Below are positions 7,746-15,546 of a stretch of DNA of 64,000 nucleotides, piece after piece. Positions within the stretch are counted from its first letter, which is position 1, and each line of letters begins with the position of its first letter. Below the pieces are notes generated by a model. It saw nothing but the letters and a program-made list of their open reading frames with translations, searched no databases and was not told where the DNA came from. Made by a program: the position numbers and the translations under genes. The stretch is from an uncultured Serinicoccus sp. (lineage in GTDB: Bacteria; Actinomycetota; Actinomycetes; Actinomycetales; Dermatophilaceae), in contig NZ_CANMUA010000002.1 in the NCBI RefSeq assembly GCF_947500995.1, positions 417,972 to 481,971 on the forward strand, in the 5' to 3' direction.

Positions 7746-8384
7746 TCAGCTCACCTCCTCCAGCTGCCCACGCAGTTTCTTCAGTCCGTCCCTGATCCTC
7801 GTCTTGGCGGTGCCGAGCGGTATGCCGAGACGGTGCGCGACCTCGCTCTGCGTCAGCCCGGAGAAGTACGCCAGTGCCACCGTCGTCCGGTGCGGCTCAC
7901 CGATCCGGTCCAGCGCTGCGTGGACCCGCTCCGCCTCGGCCCGGTCGGTCACCGCCTCGGCGGTGACGTCGTAGGGCCGTGTCGTCTGCCGGGATTCGTA
8001 GCGGTGCAACCGATCGGATTGCGCCTGCTCCGATCTGACCCGGTCGACGGCCCGGCGGTGGGTCAGGGTCATGATCCAGCCGATGACCGATCCGCGTGCG
8101 GGGTCGACCTCGGCGGCCTGCCGCCAGATCTGGACGAAGACGTCCTGGGTGACCTCCTCGGCGAGCGAGCGGTCGCGGACGATGCGCAGGGCGAGACCGA
8201 AGATGCGCGGGGCGACCCGGTCGTAGAGCTCGGCCAGGGCCTGCTGGTCGCCGTCGGCGATCCTGCGGATGACCGGGAAGAGCTCGCGGCGCCCGGTGTC
8301 GGGGACGGCGACGACGCGGGCAGGACCCGGATCGTGACCAGCGGTGTCGGGACTCAGGAACCCTGCTCCCGCCGCCGGTCCCAC
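7746..8384 (-). CDS. sigK: ECF RNA polymerase sigma factor, SigK-like
   Basis: About 212 residues. Region 2 is readable as LYDRVAPRIFGLALRIVRDRSLAEE and continues through DVFVQIW. Region 4 holds the helix-turn-helix, LTQSEVAHRLGIPLGTAKTRIRDGLKKLR. Coupling to an RskA-type anti-sigma factor makes SigK the best name. The start is uncertain: no ATG/GTG/TTG lies in frame between the end of DUF3040 (8354) and conserved region 2. The first usable codon is GTG 8384, with a GGAG five bases upstream and 31 bp of overlap with the DUF3040 gene, giving a ~28-residue leader before the conserved part. Confidence 0.88.
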   Translation of the reverse strand: MGPAAGAGFLSPDTAGHDPGPARVVAVPDTGRRELFPVIRRIADGDQQALAELYDRVAPRIFGLALRIVRDRSLAEEVTQDVFVQIWRQAAEVDPARGSVIGWIMTLTHRRAVDRVRSEQAQSDRLHRYESRQTTRPYDVTAEAVTDRAEAERVHAALDRIGEPHRTTVALAYFSGLTQSEVAHRLGIPLGTAKTRIRDGLKKLRGQLEEVS

Positions 8385-8779
8385 TGCTGCTCCATCCGCT
8401 GCATGAAGGTGCCCTGCCGGGGGGTCCGGCGGGCTCCCGCGGTCGGCTTGCGGACCGCGCCGTTCTTGCCGACGACCCCCAGCTGTCCGGTCCGCGCGGA
8501 CGTCGACCGGCTCGGCGACGCCGCCCAGGCACCGCCGAGGACCATGGCGAGGAACCCGATGACGCCGATCCAGATCATCGAGGACATCACGCCCACGACC
8601 ACCAGGCCGAGCCCGCCCAGGGCGACGAGGACACCGAGCACCAGGCGGCGCCGGTCGAGTCCGGCGGCACCTCCGGCGCTGGCGGACCGCTTGAGCTGGC
8701 TCGCGAGCCGGGGGTCCTCGGCGTAGAGGGCCTGCTCCATCTGCTCGAGCACACGCTGCTCGTGGTCTGAGAGCGGCAC
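8354..8779 (-). CDS. DUF3040 family membrane protein
   Basis: 141 residues from GTG 8779 behind a strong GGAGG. The N-terminus PLSDHEQRVLEQMEQALYAEDPRLASQLKR is the hallmark of actinobacterial DUF3040 proteins. Two adjacent hydrophobic segments follow (about residues 47-85), then a basic, disordered C-terminus ending WDRRREQGS. Function unknown; in many actinobacteria the gene sits beside a DinB-type polymerase, as here. The sigma factor start probably lies within its last codons, so expression of the two may be linked. Confidence 0.9.
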   Translation of the reverse strand: MPLSDHEQRVLEQMEQALYAEDPRLASQLKRSASAGGAAGLDRRRLVLGVLVALGGLGLVVVGVMSSMIWIGVIGFLAMVLGGAWAASPSRSTSARTGQLGVVGKNGAVRKPTAGARRTPRQGTFMQRMEQQWDRRREQGS

Positions 8780-8892
8780 GTTCACCTCCGGTGGTGCGAA
8801 TGGTGGGTCGGGGACCTGCGGCACGGGACCGACACCACGTTGCTGAGTTCCAGGATAAGACGTCAACGGACGGAGCACTACCCGGAGTTCCG

Positions 8893-10176
8893 TCATCGCG
8901 GCCGGACCAGCAGACTGGCTGGTCGCACCGCCTGCAGCCCGAACCTGGCCACGGCTCGGTCCATCGCCCGCTCCGCCTCGCGCCAGCCGCTCTCCGGCTC
9001 GTCGAGCCGGCCCTGCACGAGGGTCCGGTCCGCCTCGGTGATGCCCTCGACCCGGACCCCCAGCATGCGGATCCGAGCCCGCTGCAGCCCCAGCGCGGCA
9101 TACAGCGAGCAGGAGACCTCGTGCACCTCGCGGGTCACGTCGGTCGGGCTGGCCACGGTGCGTGAGCGGGTGATCGTGGTGAAGTCGGAGAACCGCACGG
9201 TCAGCACCACGGTGCGCCCGAGCACCCCGGCGTGCCGCATCCGGCTCGCCGTGCGTTCGGCGAGGTGCAGCAGCTGGCGGCGGACGACCTGGGGGTCGTC
9301 GACGTCCTGGGCGAAGGTCTCGGAGGACCCGACGCTGCGCTCCCGCCGGTGGGCCACGACCGGGTCGTCGTCGGTGCCCCACGCCAGGGTGTGCAACCGG
9401 GTGGCGTGCTGGTCCCCCAGTGCCCGCCGCAACGTGGCCAGCGGCACGTGCGCCAGCTCGGCGACCGTGTGCAGCCCGAGCCGGTGCAGCTCGGCCTCGG
9501 TCGACTCCCCCACCCCCCACAGCGCACCCACCGGCATCGGGTGCAGGAAGGGGACGACCTCGTCCCGGGTGACCAGCCGCATGCCGTCCGGCTTGGCCGC
9601 CCGGGAAGCCATCTTGGCGACGGCCTTGGACGGGGCGCCACCGACCGAGCAGGTGATCCCCTGCTCGTCGGCGACGGTGTCCCTGATCCAGCTGCCGATG
9701 CGCTCCGGGCCGCCCCACCGGCGACCGGTGGCGGAGATGTCGAGGAAGGCCTCCTCCATCGAGACCGGCTCGACCACGGGCGTGACCTCGGCGAAGATCG
9801 CCATGACCGCCTCGGAGACCCGGGCGTAGCGGTCGGGCTCGGGCCGGACCACCACGAGCGGAGGGCATCTGCGGCGCGCCGTGGCCATCGGCATGCCGGA
9901 GCGGACGCCGTAGGCCCGGGCCTCGTAGCTCGCCGACAGCACGACGCTGCGCCAGCCACCTCCCACCGCCACCGGTCGGCCGTGCAGGTCCGGCTGGTCC
10001 AGCAGCGAGACCGCGGCGTAGAAGGCGTCCATGTCGACGTGGAGCACCCAGCCACGACCGGCGTCGCCGGTCGCCCGGCCCGTCCGGTCCGACACCTCTC
10101 CCGTGGTCGGCGGGCTCCCCCGTCCGGAGGGGCCCGCCGGAGGGGCTGAGGGAGCCGCGACCGTGAGGCTCACCAT
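8893..10176 (-). CDS. dinB: DNA polymerase IV (Y-family translesion polymerase)
   Basis: 427 residues. Palm motif I is HVDMDAFYAAV (D48); the steric-gate region and YEARAYGVRSGMPM follow. Motif III reads SMEEAFLDIS at residues 139-148, so the first of the two catalytic acids, usually Asp in S-x-DEAF, is Glu141 here, followed by Glu142. Helix-hairpin-helix and little-finger regions are present (LWGVGESTEAELHRLG; RSVGSSETF). It synthesises across lesions without proofreading. ATG 10176 overlaps the stop of the DnaE2-like gene in ATGGTGA, with a GGGAG 6 nt upstream, so the two are coupled. A 42-residue low-complexity extension precedes the catalytic domain. It is the last gene of the LexA-controlled operon. 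Confidence 0.93.
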   Translation of the reverse strand: MVSLTVAAPSAPPAGPSGRGSPPTTGEVSDRTGRATGDAGRGWVLHVDMDAFYAAVSLLDQPDLHGRPVAVGGGWRSVVLSASYEARAYGVRSGMPMATARRRCPPLVVVRPEPDRYARVSEAVMAIFAEVTPVVEPVSMEEAFLDISATGRRWGGPERIGSWIRDTVADEQGITCSVGGAPSKAVAKMASRAAKPDGMRLVTRDEVVPFLHPMPVGALWGVGESTEAELHRLGLHTVAELAHVPLATLRRALGDQHATRLHTLAWGTDDDPVVAHRRERSVGSSETFAQDVDDPQVVRRQLLHLAERTASRMRHAGVLGRTVVLTVRFSDFTTITRSRTVASPTDVTREVHEVSCSLYAALGLQRARIRMLGVRVEGITEADRTLVQGRLDEPESGWREAERAMDRAVARFGLQAVRPASLLVRPR

Positions 10177-13100
10177 CCCGAGCTCCCGGGGCTGGAGTGC
10201 CACAGCTTGCCGCCCGGCTGCCGGGTCGCCTCGCCGGCCGGGGCGATGTCGGCGTAGGGAGACTGCACGAAACCCGAGGCGTGCACCAGCACCCGCCGTC
10301 CGGGCGGGGTGTCGGCCGAGGCCGCCTCCCGGGACACGGCCTCGGCCTCCTGCGCGAGCAGCCTCGCCTGCTGCACGGACCGCTCCATGAGCGCGCGGGC
10401 CGCCGCCGGACCGCCGTGCTCCCAGGCCTGCGCCACCTCGCCCAGCTCCCAGGCGGCGGTGGCCCTGATCGAGACCCCCCTGGGCCCGGTGCGCCGCACG
10501 ACGCCGCGCACCAGGAGCAGCCAGGAGTGGAACACCGTGGTGGCGAACGGGCCCTGGACGTCCTCGAAGAACGTCGCGTCGGCCGGTCCGCTGCTGTCGT
10601 CCAGGGTGAGGAAGACGACACGCCTCCCGGACCGCACCGGAGGGGTCTGGGTGGCGACCTTGGCACCGGCGACCAGCACCTCGGCGCCGCCCCGGTAGGA
10701 GAGCAGGTCGCGCGCCCGGGTCACCCCCAGCTCGGCCAGCATCGGCCCGAAACCCCCCACCACGTGGCTGCTGACATCCAGGCCGAGCACCTCCAGCTCG
10801 GCCCGGAGCTGCTCGGAGGCGCTCATCTCCGGCAGCCCGCTGCCGACGAGCGGTGCGGGGTCGTCGCCGAGCTCGAGGGTCAGCTGGGTCGGTGCGGCGC
10901 CCCCGGCCCCGTGCCACGAGCGTCGGCCCACCGCCTGGCTCTGCGCCCGGGCGGCGACCTCTCCCGCCTCGATCACCGGCGCCGGGCGTCGGCGTCCGGC
11001 GCGGGAGGCCCCCGGCGCCCCACCGGCATGCCGGGACCACCGCTCCAGGTCGCGGACGTGGAGCATCAGGTCGCGGCGGGTCAGGCTCGTGCGCGGGGAG
11101 CCCCCGGCACCGGTGGCCCGGTGTCCCGCGCCACGGGTCCGAGGACTGCACCGGCCGACCCGGTGCAGCTCGTCCAGCCCTCCGGCCAGCACCAGCCGCT
11201 CGGCCGTGGGGCGGCTGGGACGGGCCCGGTGCCACAGGTCGGACAAGGAGTCGTAGGGCTGTCCCGCGACGATCCTGCCGACCTCGTCCTCGGTGATGCC
11301 CTTGACGTCCGACAGGGACAGCCTGATGCCGTAACCCCCAGCACGCCGCTCGATGTCGGCCATGACCGCGTCGACCCGGTCCGGCGGGCGGCGCAGCGTG
11401 CCCCGTGCCCCGCCGGTCGCCGCGGCGTCGCGCGAGGGACCCCCCTCCCAGGCGGTTGCCCCGGCCACCGACGTGGGCGTCGTCACGCGCTCGACCCGGT
11501 AGGTCGCGCCCGAGGCGTTGACGTCGAGCCCGAGCACGTGGACCCCCATGCTCCTGGCCTCGTCCAGGATGAGCCGCTTGGGGTACATCCCCGGGTCGTG
11601 GGTCAGGACCCCGGAGAGGAAGGCGGCCGTGTGGTGCGTCTTGAGCCAGGCGGACTGGTAGGTCGGGAGGGCGAAGGCGGCCGCGTGCGCCTTGCAGAAG
11701 CCGAACGAGGCGAAGGCGGCCAGGACCGCCCAGATCCGGTCCACCTCCTCGGCGCGGTAGCCCCGGTCCGCCGCCGCGGCACACCACCACACCTTCACCT
11801 CCTCCTGCCCGGCCGGGCTGCCCATCGCCCGGCGCACCTCGTCGGCCTGGGCCAACGACACCCCCGTCGTCTCGGCGACGATCTGCAGCACCTGCTCGTG
11901 GAAGACCACGACCCCGCAGGTCTGCTCGAGGTAGGGCACCAGGCTGGGGTGGAGGTACTCCGGCTCCCCCCAGCCCTGGCGGGCGTGGAGGAAGGGCCGG
12001 ATCATGTCGGACTTCACCGGGCCGGGCCGGAAGAGGGAGATGTCGATGATGATGTCGGAGAACGTCTCCGGGGCGAACTTGCCCACCAGCTCGCGCTGAC
12101 CCGGTGACTCGATCTGGAAGCACCCGAGGGTACGGGTGGACTGGACCAGCGCGAAGGTGTCCGGGTCGTCGAGCGGCACCTGGGCCCGGTCGTCCAGGTC
12201 GAGACGGGTCCCGTCCACCCGCGCGACCTCGTCGACGGCGTGCGCCATCGCCGACTGCATCCGGATCCCCAGCACGTCCAGCTTGAGCAGCCCCAGCTCC
12301 TCCACGTCGTCCTTGTCGAACTGGCTCATGGGGAACCCCAACCAGCTCGCCTCGACCGGCGTCCGGTCGAGCAGCCCGGTGTCGGACAGCACCACGCCGC
12401 ACGGGTGCATGGCGAGGTGCCGCGGCAGCCCGTCGAGCGCCTCCACCAGCTCCATGAGGACCCGCATCCGGGGGGCGTCCAGACCCTGGCGCCGCAGCTC
12501 GGGGAGGTCCCGGATCGCCGCCCGGGCGTCGCGTGCCCGGATGTGGGGGAAGGCCTTGGCGATCACGTCGATCTCCCCGGGGGGAAGGCCCAGCGTCGCC
12601 GCGACGTCGCGCACGGCGTGCCGGACCCGGTAGGTCTCGGTCATCGACACGCAGGTCACCCGCTCGGACCCGAACCGCTCGAGGATGCGTTCGTAGATCT
12701 CGGTGCGCCGGGCCGACTCGACGTCGATGTCGATGTCCGGCAGCTGGGCCCGCAGCGGGGAGCAGAACCGCTCCATGAGCAGGCCGTGCTCCATCGGGTC
12801 CACGCCGCTGATGCCGAGCAGGTAGGCCACCAGGCTCCCGGCCCCGGACCCGCGCGCCGCGACGCGTACCCCCTGCTCCCGGATGAGGTCGCAGACCTGG
12901 GCGACGGTGAGGAAGTAGGTCGGGTAACCCAGCCCGGCGATCACCCCCAGCTCCTGCTCGAGGCGGTCGCGGATGTCCTGCTCGGCCCCCCTCCCCGCAC
13001 CGGGGTAACGACCACCGACGGCCTGCGCGCAGCGTTCGGTGAGGACCTGGTGCGCCTGCCCCACCCCCCGCACACCGAGGACCTCGGGCTCCGGCAGGTG

Positions 13101-14213
13101 CACCCCCCCGATCCCGAGGTCGGAGCGGGCGTCCTGGTGGCAGTCGGCGGCCAGCTGCAGGGTGTCCCGCACGAGCTCCTCGGCCCGGGCACCGGGACCT
13201 GCGGCCCGCTCCAGCTGGCGGGCCAGCCTGTGCATGACGGCCGTCCCCGCGAGGTGGCCGGCGGTGCTCACCCGGTCGAGGTGGCGCTCGTCGAGCGCGA
13301 CCCGTCGTCGGGCGGCGTCGAGCACGTCCACGACCCGCGCCTGCTCGGGGTGGACGTGCCGGACGGCCGCGGTGAGCACGGCGGGCACCCCGACCTCCCG
13401 CGCCAGCATCCACGCCGACGTCGCGTGGGCGAGGCTCCCCGGCGTGCCCTCAGGACCTCCGTGACAGACCACCTCGACCCGGACCGCCCCGGCCGGGAGC
13501 AGACTCGTCCATCCCAGGAGCAACCGTCGGGCCAGGTCGTGCCGACGGGCCAGCAGCGCCCTGCCGACGTCGGAGTCCGGCCCCAGCAGCAGGACGACCG
13601 GACAGGCCCCGGCCGTCCCGGCCGCCGCCCGGGCGATGAGCTCGGGGGTGACCCGCGGCACCGAGCGCTCGCCGGACAGATGGGTGTGCGTCACCAGCCG
13701 GCACAACCTGGCCCAGCCCACCCCCGCCTCGGCACCGCCGCGCTGACCGCGCGCCAGCAGCACCACCCGGGGCTGCTGGTCGTCGACGAGCGAGCCCCCC
13801 TTGACCGGGGTCCGCGGAGCACGCCGGTCCGGTCGGACGTCCAGACCCTCCCCCCACCCCCGGCCGGGCGCCACCCGGTCCGGCGCCCACGGAGCCGTCG
13901 GGCGCAGCCCGGTGACGTACGGGGTGGGTGCCGGAGCGGCGGCGCCCCGTCCGGCGCCCGGCGGCGAGGGCGACCCCGCCAGGGCGAGGTCGACCCCCAG
14001 CACGGGGGCGATCCCCGCCTCGGTGCAGGCCCGGACGAAGCGGATCGCGCCGTAGAGCCCGTCGCGGTCGGTCAGGGCCAGCGCGGACTGGCCCAGCTCG
14101 GCCGCACGGCGCACCAGGTCGGCCGGGTGGGAGGCGCCGTAGCGCATGGAGGCGCTGGACGCGACGTGCAGGTGGACGAAGTCGTCACCTCCCGTCACCG
14201 GTCCTGTCGACAC
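10170..14213 (-). CDS. dnaE2: Error-prone DNA polymerase III alpha subunit, DnaE2-like
   Basis: 1347 residues (C-family polymerase). The N-terminal PHP domain begins VHLHVASSASMRYGAS and LTDRDGLYG; relative to the usual H-x-H-x-H and TDHDG, at least one metal-binding His is replaced, so PHP activity is doubtful. The polymerase active site PDIDIDVES lies near residue 490, with MEHGLLMERF and LGLLKLDVLG-type segments. A C-terminal OB-fold follows (DLLSYRGGAEVLVAGAKVATQTPP). Shorter than replicative DnaE1 and lacking its C-terminal clamp region by eye. Start chosen at GTG 14213, just past the preceding gene's stop; GTG 14198 is an alternative. Together with Pol IV it should perform damage-induced translesion synthesis and mutagenesis. 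Confidence 0.88.
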   Translation of the reverse strand: MSTGPVTGGDDFVHLHVASSASMRYGASHPADLVRRAAELGQSALALTDRDGLYGAIRFVRACTEAGIAPVLGVDLALAGSPSPPGAGRGAAAPAPTPYVTGLRPTAPWAPDRVAPGRGWGEGLDVRPDRRAPRTPVKGGSLVDDQQPRVVLLARGQRGGAEAGVGWARLCRLVTHTHLSGERSVPRVTPELIARAAAGTAGACPVVLLLGPDSDVGRALLARRHDLARRLLLGWTSLLPAGAVRVEVVCHGGPEGTPGSLAHATSAWMLAREVGVPAVLTAAVRHVHPEQARVVDVLDAARRRVALDERHLDRVSTAGHLAGTAVMHRLARQLERAAGPGARAEELVRDTLQLAADCHQDARSDLGIGGVHLPEPEVLGVRGVGQAHQVLTERCAQAVGGRYPGAGRGAEQDIRDRLEQELGVIAGLGYPTYFLTVAQVCDLIREQGVRVAARGSGAGSLVAYLLGISGVDPMEHGLLMERFCSPLRAQLPDIDIDVESARRTEIYERILERFGSERVTCVSMTETYRVRHAVRDVAATLGLPPGEIDVIAKAFPHIRARDARAAIRDLPELRRQGLDAPRMRVLMELVEALDGLPRHLAMHPCGVVLSDTGLLDRTPVEASWLGFPMSQFDKDDVEELGLLKLDVLGIRMQSAMAHAVDEVARVDGTRLDLDDRAQVPLDDPDTFALVQSTRTLGCFQIESPGQRELVGKFAPETFSDIIIDISLFRPGPVKSDMIRPFLHARQGWGEPEYLHPSLVPYLEQTCGVVVFHEQVLQIVAETTGVSLAQADEVRRAMGSPAGQEEVKVWWCAAAADRGYRAEEVDRIWAVLAAFASFGFCKAHAAAFALPTYQSAWLKTHHTAAFLSGVLTHDPGMYPKRLILDEARSMGVHVLGLDVNASGATYRVERVTTPTSVAGATAWEGGPSRDAAATGGARGTLRRPPDRVDAVMADIERRAGGYGIRLSLSDVKGITEDEVGRIVAGQPYDSLSDLWHRARPSRPTAERLVLAGGLDELHRVGRCSPRTRGAGHRATGAGGSPRTSLTRRDLMLHVRDLERWSRHAGGAPGASRAGRRRPAPVIEAGEVAARAQSQAVGRRSWHGAGGAAPTQLTLELGDDPAPLVGSGLPEMSASEQLRAELEVLGLDVSSHVVGGFGPMLAELGVTRARDLLSYRGGAEVLVAGAKVATQTPPVRSGRRVVFLTLDDSSGPADATFFEDVQGPFATTVFHSWLLLVRGVVRRTGPRGVSIRATAAWELGEVAQAWEHGGPAAARALMERSVQQARLLAQEAEAVSREAASADTPPGRRVLVHASGFVQSPYADIAPAGEATRQPGGKLWHSSPGSSGW

Positions 14214-14221
14214 GGCCGGTC

Positions 14222-14665
14222 TCACCCGTGGCCCAGTGGAGTCAGCTCGGAGTGCAGCGAGGCCTCGCACGGCAGGTGGAGCGAGGCCCGCACCAGCTCG
14301 AGGAAGCGCTCCCCCGCCCGCACCATGTCGTCGGCCTCCCGGGTCGTCACCGCGGCCCGGGCCGCTCCCCGCTCCAGCGCCACCCGGCGGCGCCCGGACG
14401 CGGCGAAGAACGCGGCCCACTCGGTCAGCTCCGGAGCGACGGGGGGAAGCATCTCCCAGACGCTGCGGGGGCGGCCGCGCCGGCCGGGCGCAGGCGTCGT
14501 GCGGGCGGCCAGCAACGCGGCCCCGGCACGCAGCGCGGACAGGTGGGCCTGCGTGTAGCGCTCCGCCGCCGTCCCGCTGTGGCAGGCCTGCAGCAGCACC
14601 CCGCGCGAGCGCTCCAGCAGGTCCAGCACCGCGCCTGCGCTGGCCCCGGTCTCGATGGTCGTCAT
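14222..14665 (-). CDS. SAV_6107-family HEPN domain protein
   Basis: 147 residues, helical. The segment E35-RYTQAH-L contains R36-x4-H41, the R-x4-6-H signature of HEPN proteins, many of which are RNases or partners of nucleotidyltransferases. The rest (RAGAALLAARTTP, ELTEWAAFFAASGRRR, EADDMVRAGERFLELV) agrees with the SAV_6107 HEPN family that accompanies the second DnaE in actinobacteria. ATG 14665 has AGAGGA 10 nt upstream. A 9-bp tandem repeat array lies immediately upstream and is in frame with this gene as (RTT)n, but no start codon is evident before it. Cytoplasmic; its role in the polymerase operon is unknown, possibly an accessory or regulatory factor. Confidence 0.8.
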   Translation of the reverse strand: MTTIETGASAGAVLDLLERSRGVLLQACHSGTAAERYTQAHLSALRAGAALLAARTTPAPGRRGRPRSVWEMLPPVAPELTEWAAFFAASGRRRVALERGAARAAVTTREADDMVRAGERFLELVRASLHLPCEASLHSELTPLGHG

Positions 14666-14681
14666 CCTGTCGTGTCCTCTC

Positions 14682-14753
14682 GTGGTCCTGGTGGTCCTGG
14701 TGGTCCTCGTGGTCCTCGTGGTCCTCGTGGTCCTGGTGGTCCTCGTGGTTCCG
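14682..14753. repeat. 9-bp tandem repeat array, seven perfect units plus one degenerate
   Basis: The unit GTGGTCCT(C/G) is repeated seven times from 14682 to 14744, followed by GTGGTTCCG to 14753. On the minus strand each unit reads (G/C)AGGACCAC, so AGGA Shine-Dalgarno-like cores recur every 9 nt just upstream of the HEPN gene start. It lies in the 139 bp gap of the polymerase operon. Copy-number slippage could alter expression. Confidence 0.9.
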
Positions 14754-14804
14754 CGGCCCTGCTCCTGCCCCTGCTCCGCGCCGGCCGCCCCGCGCGGTGC
14801 CGCG

Positions 14805-15209
14805 TCAGTCGGCGACCCGCTCCAGCCACCACCGCTCGCCCTGGACGAGGTCGTAGACCCCCGTCCCTGCCGAGCGGCCCGCGCCGGCCTCGACCCGCCA
14901 GACGACCCGCTCCAGCTGCTCATCGCCCGGACCGTCGTCGGGGCCGGGCCGGTCGGGGCCGGCGGCGGGGGCACCGTCCCGGTCCTCCGTCCGCCACCAC
15001 GCCACCCGCAGGCTCCACTGCCCCAGCACCGCCCGGACGAGATGGAGCCGCCCGCGCCACAGGAACACGGCAGGGACCTGCGGGTCGAGGTCGTCCGGCG
15101 CCTCCCGGTCGTCGCCCGCGCCGGCCGGCAGCGCCGTCTCGATCCGCACGCCGTGCTCCTGCGCCCTGCCCAGCCTGACCTCGACCGGCTCGTGGTAGCT
15201 CCTGCTCAT
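14805..15209 (-). CDS. DUF6504 family protein, first gene of the SOS polymerase operon
   Basis: 134 residues from ATG 15209, preceded by GGAGGAGG. The sequence starts SRSYHEPVEVRLG and has a core with several Trp (FLWRGRLHLVRAVLGQWSLRVAWW) and a C-terminus VYDLVQGERWWLERVAD. The same architecture occurs in actinobacterial DUF6504 proteins encoded next to DnaE2/DinB-type polymerases. It is probably a small beta-rich protein; no catalytic motif is visible. The LexA box at 15268-15283 lies 58 bp upstream, so it should be DNA-damage inducible. It may stand in for the ImuA/ImuB-type accessory proteins absent here (inference). Confidence 0.82.
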   Translation of the reverse strand: MSRSYHEPVEVRLGRAQEHGVRIETALPAGAGDDREAPDDLDPQVPAVFLWRGRLHLVRAVLGQWSLRVAWWRTEDRDGAPAAGPDRPGPDDGPGDEQLERVVWRVEAGAGRSAGTGVYDLVQGERWWLERVAD

Positions 15210-15546
15210 GGCCGGCACCTCCTCCGTGCGTGTGGTCGTGCGTGTGGTCGTGCGGGACGACCTTCGATCGAACTTGTGTTCGATCCTGGTGATGGAACAA
15301 ATGTACGACTCGCCACCGACGGACTCAACCCCCTCCCCCCGCACCACCGGCCCTGGCGCCCCTGTGGACAACTTCTGCGCGGCCGGCGGACCGCGCACGA
15401 CGATGAGAGCCGGGGGGCCCGGGCCGCAGGAGGGGGCGGCCCGGGCCGCGCCCGGCAACGGATAGGCTCGGAGTCGGCCCGCGCCGCCGGGACGTACCGC
15501 CCTCCCGGCACCCGCCGAGAGACCTGTCGAGGGACGAGGATCCGTG
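15210..15546. other. 337-bp divergent intergenic region with SOS promoter and idsA promoter
   Basis: From left to right it holds the Shine-Dalgarno of the DUF6504 gene, a 12-bp direct repeat CGTGCGTGTGGT (15225-15236, 15237-15248, plus a half unit), the LexA box, an A/T-richer segment 15284-15310, a GC-rich stretch with GGCCCGGGCC, and a TAGGCT -10-like box at 15463-15468 facing the polyprenyl synthase gene. No small gene is convincing here. Confidence 0.7.
15268..15283. promoter_or_regulatory. LexA (SOS) box
   Basis: TCGAAC-TTGT-GTTCGA is a perfect match to the actinobacterial LexA palindrome TCGAAC-N4-GTTCGA. It lies upstream of DUF6504-HEPN-dnaE2-dinB, overlapping the likely -10 region on the minus strand, and would repress the operon until RecA-stimulated LexA cleavage. 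Confidence 0.93.

Noticed and set aside
14682..14753. Tandem array considered as CRISPR-like
   Set aside because: Units are 9 bp and contiguous without spacers, so it is a simple tandem repeat.
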